Assembly: GCF_026342835.1 (NCBI RefSeq)
Contig: NZ_JAPEMI010000001.1
Location: forward strand, 4,718,501 to 4,782,500
Direction: 5' to 3'
DNA length: 64,000 nucleotides
Source of the DNA: Streptomyces sp. NBC_00154
GTDB lineage: Bacteria; Actinomycetota; Actinomycetes; Streptomycetales; Streptomycetaceae
In this document: positions 8,243-17,474 of the stretch, piece after piece
Numbering within the stretch: position 1 is the first letter of the stretch
Layout of the letters: each line of letters begins with the position of its first letter
The notes under the pieces: generated by a model
Told to the model about the DNA's origin: nothing
The model's database searches: none
The model's input: the letters and a program-made list of their open reading frames with translations, nothing else
Made by a program: the position numbers and the translations under genes

Positions 8243-8295
8243 GCGGGGTGACACGAACAAGCGGGGTGACACGAACAAGCAGGTGAAGAGAACAA
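8243..8295. repeat. 18-bp direct repeats upstream of the HAD gene
   Basis: The unit GCGGGGTGACACGAACAA occurs twice back to back (8243-8260, 8261-8278), and a degenerate third copy follows at 8279-8295. The repeats lie 34-86 bp upstream of the HAD start codon, in the expected 5' leader or promoter. They could be iterated regulator sites or a strain-variable tandem repeat. Confidence 0.75.
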
Positions 8296-8402
8296 GCAGC
8301 CCCGCCCGCCGGTCAGGGAGTGCGGGCGAGGGCTACTTTGTTCCATCACGATACAAAAACCTGCCCAGGAAAGCGAATCCCCACCGTGGCGTATCCCTGC
8401 CG

Positions 8403-9431
8403 TCAGGACCGGCCGCGGCCCGTCGTCTCCGCCTCCAGCGCGCGCCGGGTGTTCGGACCGTAGACGCCGGCCGGATCGCCCTCGATGGACTTGTACGACT
8501 GATAGACGCTCACCGCGTGCTCGACCTGGCCCGTGTAGTCGCCGTCGTCGGGCCCCCGGTACAGCCACACCTCCTGCAGCCGCCGTTGCAGCTCGGCCAC
8601 CGCGGGGCCGTGATCGCCGCGCTGCAGCGTGCGACCGTGCGGTTTCGCGATCGACGGGGCGGACGACGTCCCGGCGGACTCCTCGGCGGAGGCCGGGGCC
8701 GACGGCGCGGTCGGATGCGACGAGCCGGCGGACGAGGAGGGCGAGGCGCTCGCCGACGGCGAGGCGGAGGCGGATGCGGACGGAGACGCGGAGGCCGAAG
8801 GTGAGACGGACGGAGATGCGGACGCCGACGGCGATGCATCGGGTGAGGTGGCCGCATCGGGGGCGGTCGACACCACGGTGCTCGGCAGAGCCTGCTCGCG
8901 GTCGGCGTCCCCCTGGCCGTCCCCGCTGAACAGTCCGCCGACGAACGCCGCGGCGCCCACCACCGTGATCACGGCCGTGCCCACGGCGAGCGCCGCGAAC
9001 GGGCGGCGACGGCGTGGCTGCACCGGATCCACCCGGCCCACGGCGTCCATGGTGTCCGTGGCGTCCATGGTGTCGTAGCGGGGCTCCGGCGCTCCGGTGC
9101 TCGCCGGCAGTGCGGACGGCGGACCCGCCATCGCCTCCCGGTCGAGGAACAGCGGCATCGTCGTGGCCGCGGCCGCGTCGTTCCCCGGCGGGGTGTCGGC
9201 CGCCATCGCGTCGGCCGCCGTCCCGTCGCCCCCCAGCGTCACGTACGGCCGGATCCGCAGCGGATCGAAGTCCTCCGCCGCCGCTGTCTCCGCCTGCGCG
9301 GCGGCCCGTCGCGCCGCCCGCTCCGCGCACCCGCAGCCGGGCCCCACGGAGGGTCTCCCCTCCGGTGTCCCTTCGGGTCTCTCCGCCGATCTGTTGTCCG
9401 TACCGCACTCCGGGCAGACCTGTCCGGTCAT
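8403..9431 (-). CDS. Peptidoglycan-binding domain protein with zinc-ribbon-like head and Ser/Pro/Ala linker
   Basis: A 342-residue single-pass membrane protein. The N-terminus has CPECGTDN at residues 6-13 and a later CGC, suggesting a small zinc ribbon in the cytoplasm. One hydrophobic segment (FAALAVGTAVITVVGAAAFV) near residue 150 is followed by a long low-complexity linker of Ser-Ala-Ser-Pro repeats. The last 80 residues form a PG_binding_1 domain (LQRGDHGPAVAELQRRL, then VYGPNTRRALE). The layout suggests a membrane-tethered protein with its C-terminus in the cell wall. The start ATG follows GGAGGGG with a seven-base spacer. The function is unknown; a cell-wall sensing role is an inference from the layout. 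Confidence 0.8.
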   Translation of the reverse strand: MTGQVCPECGTDNRSAERPEGTPEGRPSVGPGCGCAERAARRAAAQAETAAAEDFDPLRIRPYVTLGGDGTAADAMAADTPPGNDAAAATTMPLFLDREAMAGPPSALPASTGAPEPRYDTMDATDTMDAVGRVDPVQPRRRRPFAALAVGTAVITVVGAAAFVGGLFSGDGQGDADREQALPSTVVSTAPDAATSPDASPSASASPSVSPSASASPSASASASPSASASPSSSAGSSHPTAPSAPASAEESAGTSSAPSIAKPHGRTLQRGDHGPAVAELQRRLQEVWLYRGPDDGDYTGQVEHAVSVYQSYKSIEGDPAGVYGPNTRRALEAETTGRGRS

Positions 9432-9550
9432 TGTGGGTCCCCTCCCCTTGAACTGCCTGCGATTATGCAGTCCGCCGCGGTGACGCCCCAACAGGCCATA
9501 ACGGTCCACTGCAGCCAGGATGGGGATGTAGCGGACCCGAGGAGAGTTTT

Positions 9551-11593
9551 ATGGCCAACCAGCTGAGCCCCCCGGCCCTGGCCCCCGGCGAAGCCCGCTC
9601 CCAGCGGACCGTCCTTGTCGCCATCGGCGCCCTGCTCCTCGGCATGCTGCTCGCCGCACTCGATCAGACCATCGTCTCCACCGCCCTGCCGACCATCGTC
9701 AGTGATCTCGGCGGCCTGGAGCACCTGTCGTGGGTGGTCACCGCCTATCTGCTGGCGTCGACCGCCGCGACCCCGCTCTGGGGCAAGCTCGGCGACCAGT
9801 ACGGGCGCAAGAAGCTCTTCCAGATCGCCATCGTCATCTTCCTCGTCGGCTCCGCACTCTGCGGCATGGCCCAGAACATGCCGCAGCTGATCGGCTTCCG
9901 CGCTCTCCAGGGCCTCGGCGGCGGCGGTCTGATAGTGCTGTCGATGGCGATCGTCGGAGACATCGTCGCCCCGCGCGAACGCGGCAAGTACCAGGGCCTG
10001 TTCGGTGCGGTCTTCGGCATGACGAGCGTCCTCGGACCGCTGCTCGGCGGCCTCTTCACCGAGCACCTCAGCTGGCGCTGGGTCTTCTACATCAACCTGC
10101 CGATCGGTGTCGTCGCGCTGCTCGTCATCGCCGCGGTACTGCACATCCCGGTCCGCGCGGCCAAGCACACCATCGACTACGTGGGCACCTTCCTCATCGC
10201 CGCGGTGGCCACCTGTCTGGTCCTGGTCGCCTCACTGGGCGGCACCACCTGGGCCTGGGGCTCGGCACAGATCATCGGGCTGGCCGTCCTCAGCGTGCTG
10301 CTGCTGATCGCTTTCGTGTACGTCGAGCGGCGCGCCGCCGAACCCGTACTGCCGCCGAAGCTGTTCCGGATCCGGACGTTCAGCCTCGTCGCCGTCATCA
10401 GCTTCGTCATCGGCTTCGCGATGTTCGGTGCGATGACCTATCTGCCGACGTTCCTGCAGGTCGTGCACAACATCACGCCGACCCTGTCCGGTGTGCACCT
10501 GCTGCCGATGGTCGTCGGCCTGCTCGTCACCTCGACCCTGTCCGGCCAGATCGTCAGCCGTACCGGCCGCTGGAAGGTCTTCCCGATCCTGGGCACCGCC
10601 ATCACCGCGATCGGCCTGATGCTCCTGCACCGGCTGACGGAGTTCAGCAGCACCGGGCAGATGAGCGCCTACTTCTTCGTCTTCGGTGCCGGGCTCGGTC
10701 TGGTGATGCAGGTCCTCGTGCTGGTCGTGCAGAACGCCGTCACGTACGAGGACCTGGGCGTCGCCACCTCCGGGGCGACGTTCTTCCGTTCCATCGGCGC
10801 CTCGTTCGGTGTGGCCATCTTCGGCACGATCTTCACCAACCGGCTCACCGACAAACTCGTCGCGGCGCTCACCGGCATCACCTTGCCACCAGGCGTCGAC
10901 GCCGGCCGGCTGGCCGCCGACCCGCGCGCCATCTCCCAACTGCCACCCGCACTGCGACCCCCGGTGCTCCATGCGTTCTCGACCTCGATCACCGATGTCT
11001 TCCTGTACGCCGCCCCCGTCGTCCTGGTCGCCTTCGCCTTCGCCTGGTTCCTCAAGGAGGACAAGCTGCGCGGTTCGGTGACGGCCCCCGACAGCACCGA
11101 GACCCTGGCGTCGAACCCGGTCGAGCGGTCCTCGTACGACGAATGCGCACGGGCCCTGTCGGTGCTCGCCACCCGCGAGGGGCGACGCGATGCCTATGTG
11201 AAGATCACCGAGCGTGCGGGGTACGACCTGCTGCCCGCGGCGAGCTGGATGCTGCTGCGCATCAAACGGCACGGCGCCGTCGAACCCGGGCTGCTCGCGG
11301 ACACCGTCCCGGTGCCGCTGCGGGTGATCAGCGACGCGGCGCGGCAGCTCGAGGAGCGAGGTCTGGCCCGGCGTGAAGGGGTGCAGCTGGTACTCACCGA
11401 CAAGGGCTCGGAGGTCGTGATGAAGCTTGCGCAGGCCCGCGAGGAATCGCTGGCCGAGCTGTTGGGCGACTGGTGGGGACCGGAACGGCCGACCGACCTG
11501 CGCAGACTCGTGGCGGAGCTGACCGCCGAGACGTGCGGATCGAGGGAGGAGCAGCCGCACGGTCCGGAGCCGAAACGGGACCACGCGGCCTGA
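9551..11593 (+). CDS. DHA2-type MFS multidrug exporter with C-terminal winged-helix domain
   Basis: A 680-residue protein. Residues 1-500 form a 14-helix EmrB/QacA-type transporter: motif C-like ALDQTIVSTALPTI near 40, motif A GKLGDQYGRKK near 80, and antiporter motif GPLLGG near 160. After a linker, residues 530-640 form a MarR-like winged helix with LLRIKRHGAVEPGLLA, ISDAARQLEERGLARR and LVLTDKGSEV. This domain is found on a subset of actinobacterial exporters and may sense substrate or bind DNA or protein at the membrane. The ATG follows GGAG. It diverges from the peptidoglycan-binding gene, with 119 bp between them. The exported drug is unknown. Confidence 0.88.
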   Translation: MANQLSPPALAPGEARSQRTVLVAIGALLLGMLLAALDQTIVSTALPTIVSDLGGLEHLSWVVTAYLLASTAATPLWGKLGDQYGRKKLFQIAIVIFLVGSALCGMAQNMPQLIGFRALQGLGGGGLIVLSMAIVGDIVAPRERGKYQGLFGAVFGMTSVLGPLLGGLFTEHLSWRWVFYINLPIGVVALLVIAAVLHIPVRAAKHTIDYVGTFLIAAVATCLVLVASLGGTTWAWGSAQIIGLAVLSVLLLIAFVYVERRAAEPVLPPKLFRIRTFSLVAVISFVIGFAMFGAMTYLPTFLQVVHNITPTLSGVHLLPMVVGLLVTSTLSGQIVSRTGRWKVFPILGTAITAIGLMLLHRLTEFSSTGQMSAYFFVFGAGLGLVMQVLVLVVQNAVTYEDLGVATSGATFFRSIGASFGVAIFGTIFTNRLTDKLVAALTGITLPPGVDAGRLAADPRAISQLPPALRPPVLHAFSTSITDVFLYAAPVVLVAFAFAWFLKEDKLRGSVTAPDSTETLASNPVERSSYDECARALSVLATREGRRDAYVKITERAGYDLLPAASWMLLRIKRHGAVEPGLLADTVPVPLRVISDAARQLEERGLARREGVQLVLTDKGSEVVMKLAQAREESLAELLGDWWGPERPTDLRRLVAELTAETCGSREEQPHGPEPKRDHAA

Positions 11594-11656
11594 GCCGGGC
11601 GGCCCGGTCCGCGCGGCCCGGCAGACGCCGCCCGATCCGGGGCAGCCTCGCCCGGT

Positions 11657-12136
11657 CTACAGCTCCTTGGCGAACCAGCGCTCCGCGTAAGGGCTCCGGT
11701 GGTGGAACGCCGGGACTTCCGCGTAACCGTGCTTGGCGTACAGCCCGCGCGCCTCCACCAGATCGTGACGGGTGTCCAGCCGGATCTGCCGTATGCCGAA
11801 CGCACGCGCCGCGCTCTCGACGGCCGCCAGCAGCAGCCCGCCGCCACCCGTGCCGCGGAACTCCGGGCGTACGAACACCCGGGTCAGCTCCGCCACGTCC
11901 GCGTCGACCAGGAGCAGCCCGGCGCAGGCGGCCGGCTTCCCGTCGAACCTGCCGACGACGAACTCACCGGTCGGCGGGGTGAGCCGGTCGACACCGTCGT
12001 CGGCGAGCCCTTCGTCGATCTCCCGGGCGGTCGCGGGCCGCCCCCAGTACCGGCTGGCGACCTCGTCGTAGTAGTCCCGCCGCAGCGCGGTGGAGTCGGG
12101 GGAGTCGAAGCGATCCGGGGCAACGGTCCAGGTCAT
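11657..12136 (-). CDS. GNAT family N-acetyltransferase
   Basis: A 159-residue acetyltransferase with the GNAT core. Strand beta4 is in AGLLLVDADVAELTRVFV near residue 80, motif A with the acetyl-CoA pyrophosphate loop is RGTGGGGLLL near 98, and motif B is LDTRHDLVEARGLYAKHGY near 125-143. The substrate is not predictable. The start ATG has no clear ribosome binding site, so the message may be leaderless or the true start may be different; an in-frame ATG 12 codons earlier is an alternative. The gene is convergent with the multidrug exporter, and the 63-bp gap holds only GC-rich sequence. Confidence 0.8.
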   Translation of the reverse strand: MTWTVAPDRFDSPDSTALRRDYYDEVASRYWGRPATAREIDEGLADDGVDRLTPPTGEFVVGRFDGKPAACAGLLLVDADVAELTRVFVRPEFRGTGGGGLLLAAVESAARAFGIRQIRLDTRHDLVEARGLYAKHGYAEVPAFHHRSPYAERWFAKEL

Positions 12137-12655
12137 GTGCGTGATTGTGACTTGTGCATGATCGGAAGCCAAACGGATTGACCGGCGGACCGGCCGACGC
12201 GGATCGCCCCGTGGACCGGTCGGTGCCGGATCCCCGTACCGCGCTTCACTCTGCGCACAACTGTTCGTGGCCCCTCTCGTGGCCGACGCTCATGCCAACG
12301 GCGGCGGGCCTCCCCGCCGATCGGACTGCTCGGCTCCATCCGGTGAGCGACCAGCACGTACAGGCCCGGCCGCGGGGTCGGTCGCCGCCGGGCGCGCCAC
12401 CTCGAACGGGCCGAGTTGCTCCCTGCCGACGACCGTCACCGGCGGTGCGGGAGCGGATGGTGCGGCCCCGGCCACACTCCCGGCCACTGCGTCCGGGGCC
12501 GATCGGCGATCCGAGCATTCTTTCGGACAAAAGCGGAGTGACAGGCAGGCGGAGAGGGGGTTGATTGGGTCTATCTCATAGCGTAATGCGAAGGTTTCAC
12601 AGCACGTCCTGGGACGAGGACGGCGGATGAAAAGCAGTGGGAGGGTCGGCGCAGC
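12137..12655. other. Intergenic region of 519 bp with a possible promoter
   Basis: I see no convincing gene here in any frame. The left two thirds is GC-rich and has no clear signal. The right end, from about 12535, is more AT-rich and contains TTGATT (12561-12566) with TAATGC 17 bases later (12584-12589). This could be a vegetative promoter for the GT87-PAP2 gene that begins at 12656. Confidence 0.4.
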
Positions 12656-14710
12656 GTGGCGAATGCGGAGCACAGTGTGCGCGGAAACGCGGCGACGGGG
12701 GCGAGGACCGGGGCAGCCCGGGCTGTGCTCTGGCTGATTGTCGCCTTGCTGGCGGGACGGCAGATGGCGGTGGTGCTGCGGCAGCCGCCCGGCGAACGGC
12801 TCACCGATCTGGAGACCTGGATCGGTGAGAACGGTGTCCTGCATGTGACGGGATCGCTCTACGACAGCGACCGGTTCACCGGCACCCCCTTTGCCGGGCT
12901 GGTACTCAAGCCGCTGGCCCGGACGGCCGAACAGAGCCTCGGCGTCGCCTGGACCTTCGGTTCGCTGCTGCTCGTCGCCGCACTCGGCCTCGTCGCGGCC
13001 CGCGCCCTGCCAGGGCCCGTCTCCCGTCGCACCGCCCTGCTGGCCGCCCCCGTCGCGATCAGCCTGCTGATGCTGTCCCTCCCGGTCCGTAACGCCCTCC
13101 ACCTCGGCCAGACCAGCATCCTGCCGGTCCTGCTGGTGCTCCTCGGCTGTTTCGTGGCCCGGGGAGAACGCGCGTCCGGCGTACTGATCGGGATCGCGGC
13201 CGCGCTCCAGCCGACCGTGCTGCTTTTCGCCGCCCTGCTCTGGCTGACAGGCCGCCGCCGGGCCGCCGTGACCGGTGGCACCGCATTCGCCGCCTGCACC
13301 GCGCTGGCCTGGGCCGTGATGCCGCACGACTCGTGGTCGTACTGGGTGCACCATGTCGCGGGCGCCGGACTCGGCGACAGTGCGGACAGCCTCGCCAACC
13401 AGTCCCTGCACGGCGCGCTGCTCCGCTTCGGCCTGGCGGGCCCGCTCGAGGTCGGGCTGTTCCTGCTGCTGGCCGCCGCCGTCTGCTACGTCGGGCTGCG
13501 GCGCGCCGTGCGGTACGCGAACGACGGCCAGCTGCTCCTCGCCGTCGCCGTGACCGGCTGTGTCGCCGTCGCCGTCTCACCGACCGCCTGGCAGCACCAG
13601 CTGCTGTGGGTGCTCCTTGCCGTGGTCGGCCGGGCCGGCGAGCGGGCTTCCGACCGGCTGGTGTGGCCGGCCATCGTGGTGCTCGTGATCACGCTGCCCG
13701 GGAAGATACTTCTGCCGAACATCCCGGTGGCCTTCCCGGTGCGGGACAACGTGCTGCTCCTCGCTGCGCTGGGCGCCGCCTGCGCCGCGCCGTTCCTGCC
13801 GCGCACCTCGCCGTACTGGCAGCGGCCGATCCCCACGGACTACGCCGTCCCGGTTCCGGCCCGCTGGAGCCGCGTACCGCTGGTGCCGTTCTGGCGGCGG
13901 GTGCTCAGCCGTCCCAACCTGCTGCTCGAACTCCTGCTGATCCGGGTCGTCTACTCGGGGTATGCGCACGTCAGGCTGGCGGCGACGGCCGGCCGCGGCA
14001 CCGCCGAGGCGCACGGCCGGCAGATCCACTCGCTCGAAAAGTGGCTGCACATCGACATCGAGCACTGGGCCAACCACGCGGTCGTCCACATCGGCTGGCT
14101 GAAGAGCTTCTTCGACTACTACTACTCGACGTTCCACTTCATCGTGCCGCTGGCCATCCTCGGGGTGCTGTACGTACGACGCCCCGCGGACTACCGCTGG
14201 GCCCGCTCCACTCTCGGCTTCGCCACCCTGGTCGCGTTGCTCGGCTTCTGGCTCTACCCGCTGGCGCCGCCGCGGCTGATGCCGGGGCTCGGCTTCATCG
14301 ACACGGTCCATGGTGTCCAGGACTTCGCGAAGCCGGACTACGGGACGCTCACCTCGATGACCAACCAGTACGCGGCAATGCCCTCGCTGCATTTCGGCTG
14401 GTCGCTCTGGTGCGGCGTCATGATCGTGATGCTGGCCCCGAAGCTGTGGATGAAGGCGCTCGGACTGCTGCACCCGCTGTTCACCGTCTCGGCGATCGTC
14501 GCCACGGCCAATCACTGGGTGCTCGACGCGGTGGGCGGGGCGCTGGTCATCGGGTTCGGCTTCGTGCTCACGTACGTCCTCGCGGGACCGCGGAAGCTGC
14601 AACCGGTGGTGGACCGGGCAGCGGCAGCCGGGGCGGAACGGAACCCGCCCGCGGCGGATCGGGCCGCTTCCCCGGAGGCGACCGGCGAGACGGTGGGCAG
14701 CAAGACCTGA
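12656..14710 (+). CDS. Bifunctional GT87 mannosyltransferase-like / PAP2 family protein
   Basis: A 684-residue polytopic membrane protein. The N-terminal 390 residues resemble glycosyltransferase family 87 (polyprenyl-phosphate-mannose dependent alpha-mannosyltransferases): many helices with early SLYDSDRFTGTPFAGLV and LGQTSILPVLLVLLG motifs. The C-terminal 250 residues form a PAP2/inositolphosphotransferase-type domain with QYAAMPSLHFGWSLWCG near 580 and ATANHWVLDAVGGALVI near 622, which supply the catalytic His and Asp of the acid-phosphatase fold. The Ipt1/Aur1-like HYYYSTFH-type helix lies between them. The fusion suggests mannosylation and phosphate transfer on a lipid carrier or phosphoinositide. 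The GTG start follows GGGAGGG with a longer than usual spacer. A strong terminator follows. Confidence 0.82.
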   Translation: MANAEHSVRGNAATGARTGAARAVLWLIVALLAGRQMAVVLRQPPGERLTDLETWIGENGVLHVTGSLYDSDRFTGTPFAGLVLKPLARTAEQSLGVAWTFGSLLLVAALGLVAARALPGPVSRRTALLAAPVAISLLMLSLPVRNALHLGQTSILPVLLVLLGCFVARGERASGVLIGIAAALQPTVLLFAALLWLTGRRRAAVTGGTAFAACTALAWAVMPHDSWSYWVHHVAGAGLGDSADSLANQSLHGALLRFGLAGPLEVGLFLLLAAAVCYVGLRRAVRYANDGQLLLAVAVTGCVAVAVSPTAWQHQLLWVLLAVVGRAGERASDRLVWPAIVVLVITLPGKILLPNIPVAFPVRDNVLLLAALGAACAAPFLPRTSPYWQRPIPTDYAVPVPARWSRVPLVPFWRRVLSRPNLLLELLLIRVVYSGYAHVRLAATAGRGTAEAHGRQIHSLEKWLHIDIEHWANHAVVHIGWLKSFFDYYYSTFHFIVPLAILGVLYVRRPADYRWARSTLGFATLVALLGFWLYPLAPPRLMPGLGFIDTVHGVQDFAKPDYGTLTSMTNQYAAMPSLHFGWSLWCGVMIVMLAPKLWMKALGLLHPLFTVSAIVATANHWVLDAVGGALVIGFGFVLTYVLAGPRKLQPVVDRAAAAGAERNPPAADRAASPEATGETVGSKT

Positions 14711-14731
14711 GTGGCGACCGGCTGCACGTGT

Positions 14732-14778
14732 GCCGAAGGGGTGCCTGAACGACCTGTGTCGTCCGGCACCCCTTCGGC
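14732..14778. terminator. Strong hairpin terminator
   Basis: Perfect 14-base arms GCCGAAGGGGTGCC (14732-14745) and GGCACCCCTTCGGC (14765-14778). The 19-base loop itself contains the pairing ACGAC/GTCGT, so the hairpin can extend further. It lies 21 bp after the GT87-PAP2 stop codon and ahead of the convergent AEC transporter gene. Confidence 0.8.
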
Positions 14779-14866
14779 GTGGATCGCCGCTTACTCAGCA
14801 TCCGCCTGTCCCGGGCGTCCCGCCACTCGAACAGCTCACCCCTCACTCGAACGGCCCAAGGGGCGG

Positions 14867-15841
14867 TCAGTGGGACGGCCCGAGCGCCCAGGTGGCGAAC
14901 GACAGGGTGGCCATGGAGGCGACCGTGGAGGCGACGACGGAGTTGCGGGCGAGCCTGGTGTCCAGACCGTACTGGCGGGCGTAGATGAAGGCGTTCTGGG
15001 CAGTCGGCAGCGCGGAGCACACCACTACGGCCAGCAGTTGATGGTCCGGCAGCCGCAGCAGCGGGCCGCCGACGAGGAACGCGATCAGCGGCTGGACCAG
15101 CGTCTTCAGCACGACGGCGACCCCGACCTCCGCACGCTCCCCGGAATCCGTCGTCGTATCCGATGGTGCTCCGGTCGCCGACGGGCGTCCGTTCAGCGAC
15201 AGGCCGAGGGTGATCAGGGCCGTGGGCACGGCCGCCGCGCCGAGCAGATCGCAGGAGTGCGTGAGGGCCGTCGGCAGTCGCAGCCCGATCGCGGAGACGG
15301 CGACGCCGAACATCGAGGCCATGATGATCGGGTTGCGGACCGGCATGGTCAGCATCCGCCGGAACGTGACGCCCCTTCCGGAGCCGGCCCCCGTCCCCGT
15401 GTCCAGCAGTGTCAGGATCACGGGGGAGACCAGCAGCACCTGGAACAGGATGATCTGCGCGACGAACGACGCGTCGCCCAGCACCTGGACCGCCACCGGG
15501 ATGCCGAGATTGGCGGAGTTCACGTAGCCGGACGCCATGCTGCTGATCGCCTGGTCGGCGGTCTTGCGGCCGAAGAGGCGCCGGGCCAGGACGAAGCCGA
15601 GGGCGCAGACGAGCGCCGTGCCCGCGCCGAAGGCCACCATCGAGGAGTTGGCGAAGGCGTCCAGCCGTGCGCCGGAGACCATGATGAACAGAGCTGCGGG
15701 CATGGCCACGTGGAAGACGAACCGGCCGAGCACGGCTTCCGCCTGCTCTCCGAGGAGGCCGCTGCGGCCGACCACGTAACCGATGCCGGTGAGCGTCCAG
15801 ATGGGGGCGAAGCCGGAGAGCAGGGCGTGCATGGACGCCAT
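14867..15841 (-). CDS. AEC (auxin efflux carrier) family transporter
   Basis: A 324-residue membrane protein of the AEC family, secondary carriers that move organic anions such as malate or malonate, amino acids or auxin. Two five-helix halves are visible. The first has FAPIWTLTGIGYVVGRSG near residue 10 and SMASGYVNSANLGIPVA near 100, where the conserved Asn-x-x-x-x-Gly-x-Pro element sits. The second half has a Pro/Thr-rich cytoplasmic loop near 205 and ends with VCSALPTAQNAFIYARQYG, another family hallmark. Two ATG codons three codons apart can serve as start; the first follows ACGAGG. The substrate is unknown. No obvious operon partner is present. Confidence 0.82.
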   Translation of the reverse strand: MASMHALLSGFAPIWTLTGIGYVVGRSGLLGEQAEAVLGRFVFHVAMPAALFIMVSGARLDAFANSSMVAFGAGTALVCALGFVLARRLFGRKTADQAISSMASGYVNSANLGIPVAVQVLGDASFVAQIILFQVLLVSPVILTLLDTGTGAGSGRGVTFRRMLTMPVRNPIIMASMFGVAVSAIGLRLPTALTHSCDLLGAAAVPTALITLGLSLNGRPSATGAPSDTTTDSGERAEVGVAVVLKTLVQPLIAFLVGGPLLRLPDHQLLAVVVCSALPTAQNAFIYARQYGLDTRLARNSVVASTVASMATLSFATWALGPSH

Positions 15842-15989
15842 GATCCTCGTACGCCCCTGTGCCTCCCGGAGCGGGGTGCGGGCAGGCCGCGGATGGCCGG
15901 TGGCCGCTGACAGGTCGCGGGACACGGACGGGCGGCGGGGGCCGGGGCGTAGGGGGGAAGGCCCCCGCCGCCCGAAATCCGCGAACCGG

Positions 15990-17267
15990 TCAGCCGGCGG
16001 GCGTACCGGCCTTGTCCGCCGTACCGGCCGTGCCGACCTGGAGTTGTTTGATCCCGTTGAGCCAGGCGGAGCGCAGCCGCCGCGGGTCGCCGACCAGCCG
16101 CAGGTCCGGCAGCACGTCCGCGATCGCGTTGAAGATCAGGTTGATCTCCATGACGGCGAGGGACTTGCCGAGACAGAAGTGCGGTCCGCCGCCGCCGAAG
16201 CCGAGATGGGGGTTGGGGTCCCGGGAGATGGAGAAGCTCTCCGGGTTCTCGAAGACCTCGGGGTCGTTGTTGGCGGAGGAGTAGAACAGCCCGACCCTGT
16301 CCCCCTTCTTGATCCGCTGCCCGCCCAGTTCGACGTCCTGGGTGGCGGTCCGCTGGAAGGAGACCACGGGGGTGGCCCAGCGCACGATCTCCTCGGCGGT
16401 CGTCTCCGGCCGCTCGCGCTTGTACAGCTCCCATTCGTCGGGGTGGGTCAGGAAGGCGTGCATGCCGTGGCTGATGGCGTTACGAGTGGTCTCGTTACCG
16501 GCGACGGCGAGCAGGATCACGAAGAAGCCGAACTCGTCGGAGGAGAGGTTGCCTTCGCCCTCCGCGGCGACCAGCTGGGAGACGATGTCCTTGGCCGGGC
16601 ACTCCTTGCGATCCGCCGCCAGGTTCATCGCGTACGAGACGATCTCCATGGCCGCCTCGGTGCCGACCTCTTCGGTGATCGCGTACTCGGGATCGTCGTA
16701 CGCGGCCATCTTGTTGGACCAGTCGAAGATCTTCGACCGGTCCTCCTGCGGTACGCCGATGAGCTCGGCGATGGCTTGGAGCGGCAGTTCGACGGCGATA
16801 TTGGTGACGAAGTCGAAGGAGCCGTCGTCGTCGGCGGAGGCGAGCGCCGTCTCGACGATCGAGCGGGCGCGGCTGCGCAGCGCCTGCTCCAGGGACCGGA
16901 TCGCACGGGGCGTGAAGCCACGCTGGACGATCTGGCGGACCCGGGTGTGCTCGGGCGGGTCCATGTTCAGCATGATCAGCTTCTGGACCTCGATCTGGTC
17001 GCGGCTGATCGACTCGTTGAAGCGGATGACTGCCGTGTTGGTGTGGGACGAGAACAGTTCAGGGTGTGTGGAGACGTACTTGACGTCCGCGTGCCGGGTG
17101 ACCACCCAGTAGCCCTCGTCGTCGAAACCGGAGATACCGGCCGGCTGGGTGCACCACCAGACCGGGGCGGTCTCCCGCATCCGGGCGAACTCCGGGTACG
17201 GGATGCGGGCTTGGAGCAGGTCGGGATCGGTGAAGTCGAACCCTTCGGGCAGATGGGGGCAGGGCAT
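15990..17267 (-). CDS. CYP125-like cytochrome P450 (putative steroid C26/C27 monooxygenase)
   Basis: A 425-residue soluble P450. The I-helix motif is AGNETTRN near 245, the ExxR motif lies in AEEIVRW near 292, and the heme-ligand loop is GFGGGGPHFCLGKS with Cys at about residue 365. The N-terminus (PEGFDFTDPDLL and NMDPPEHTRVRQIVQRGFTP) resembles mycobacterial CYP125/CYP142. Those enzymes oxidise the terminal methyl of the cholesterol side chain to start its degradation. ATG at 17267 has GGAG six bases upstream; a TTG two codons earlier would overlap that site. It diverges from a thiolase of the same pathway and has a KstR-like box 72 bp upstream. It needs a ferredoxin, possibly the 3Fe-4S one at 37.9 kb. 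Confidence 0.85.
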   Translation of the reverse strand: MPCPHLPEGFDFTDPDLLQARIPYPEFARMRETAPVWWCTQPAGISGFDDEGYWVVTRHADVKYVSTHPELFSSHTNTAVIRFNESISRDQIEVQKLIMLNMDPPEHTRVRQIVQRGFTPRAIRSLEQALRSRARSIVETALASADDDGSFDFVTNIAVELPLQAIAELIGVPQEDRSKIFDWSNKMAAYDDPEYAITEEVGTEAAMEIVSYAMNLAADRKECPAKDIVSQLVAAEGEGNLSSDEFGFFVILLAVAGNETTRNAISHGMHAFLTHPDEWELYKRERPETTAEEIVRWATPVVSFQRTATQDVELGGQRIKKGDRVGLFYSSANNDPEVFENPESFSISRDPNPHLGFGGGGPHFCLGKSLAVMEINLIFNAIADVLPDLRLVGDPRRLRSAWLNGIKQLQVGTAGTADKAGTPAG

Positions 17268-17338
17268 CGGCAACTCCAGGTCGGTCCGAGGGCCGCCCGA
17301 GCCATGTCTGACGACCCATCAGAAGTTGCCGGAAAGGT

Positions 17339-17352
17339 AGTAACGAGTTCTA
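17339..17352. promoter_or_regulatory. KstR-like operator before the P450 gene (one mismatch)
   Basis: AGTAACGAGTTCTA matches TnnAACnnGTTnnA in seven of eight fixed positions, with A instead of the first T. It lies 72 bp upstream of the P450 start codon, in the right place to block its promoter. The consensus is that of mycobacterial KstR; use of this site is an inference. Confidence 0.55.
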
Positions 17353-17474
17353 CAACTCGCAAGGGGCATGGCCGGATCTGTTGCGTGAAGACTGGGTGCG
17401 CCAGGCAGGAAGTGGGTGCAAGGTGCGTGCACGGCTCTTGCGTACCGGGGGTAAGCCTCATAAGACTGCTTGCA

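Noticed and set aside
12137..12655. Small genes in the 519-bp gap
   Set aside because: All frames here have the Arg/Pro/Gly-rich look of non-coding GC-rich DNA, no ribosome sites at their starts and no recognisable motifs.
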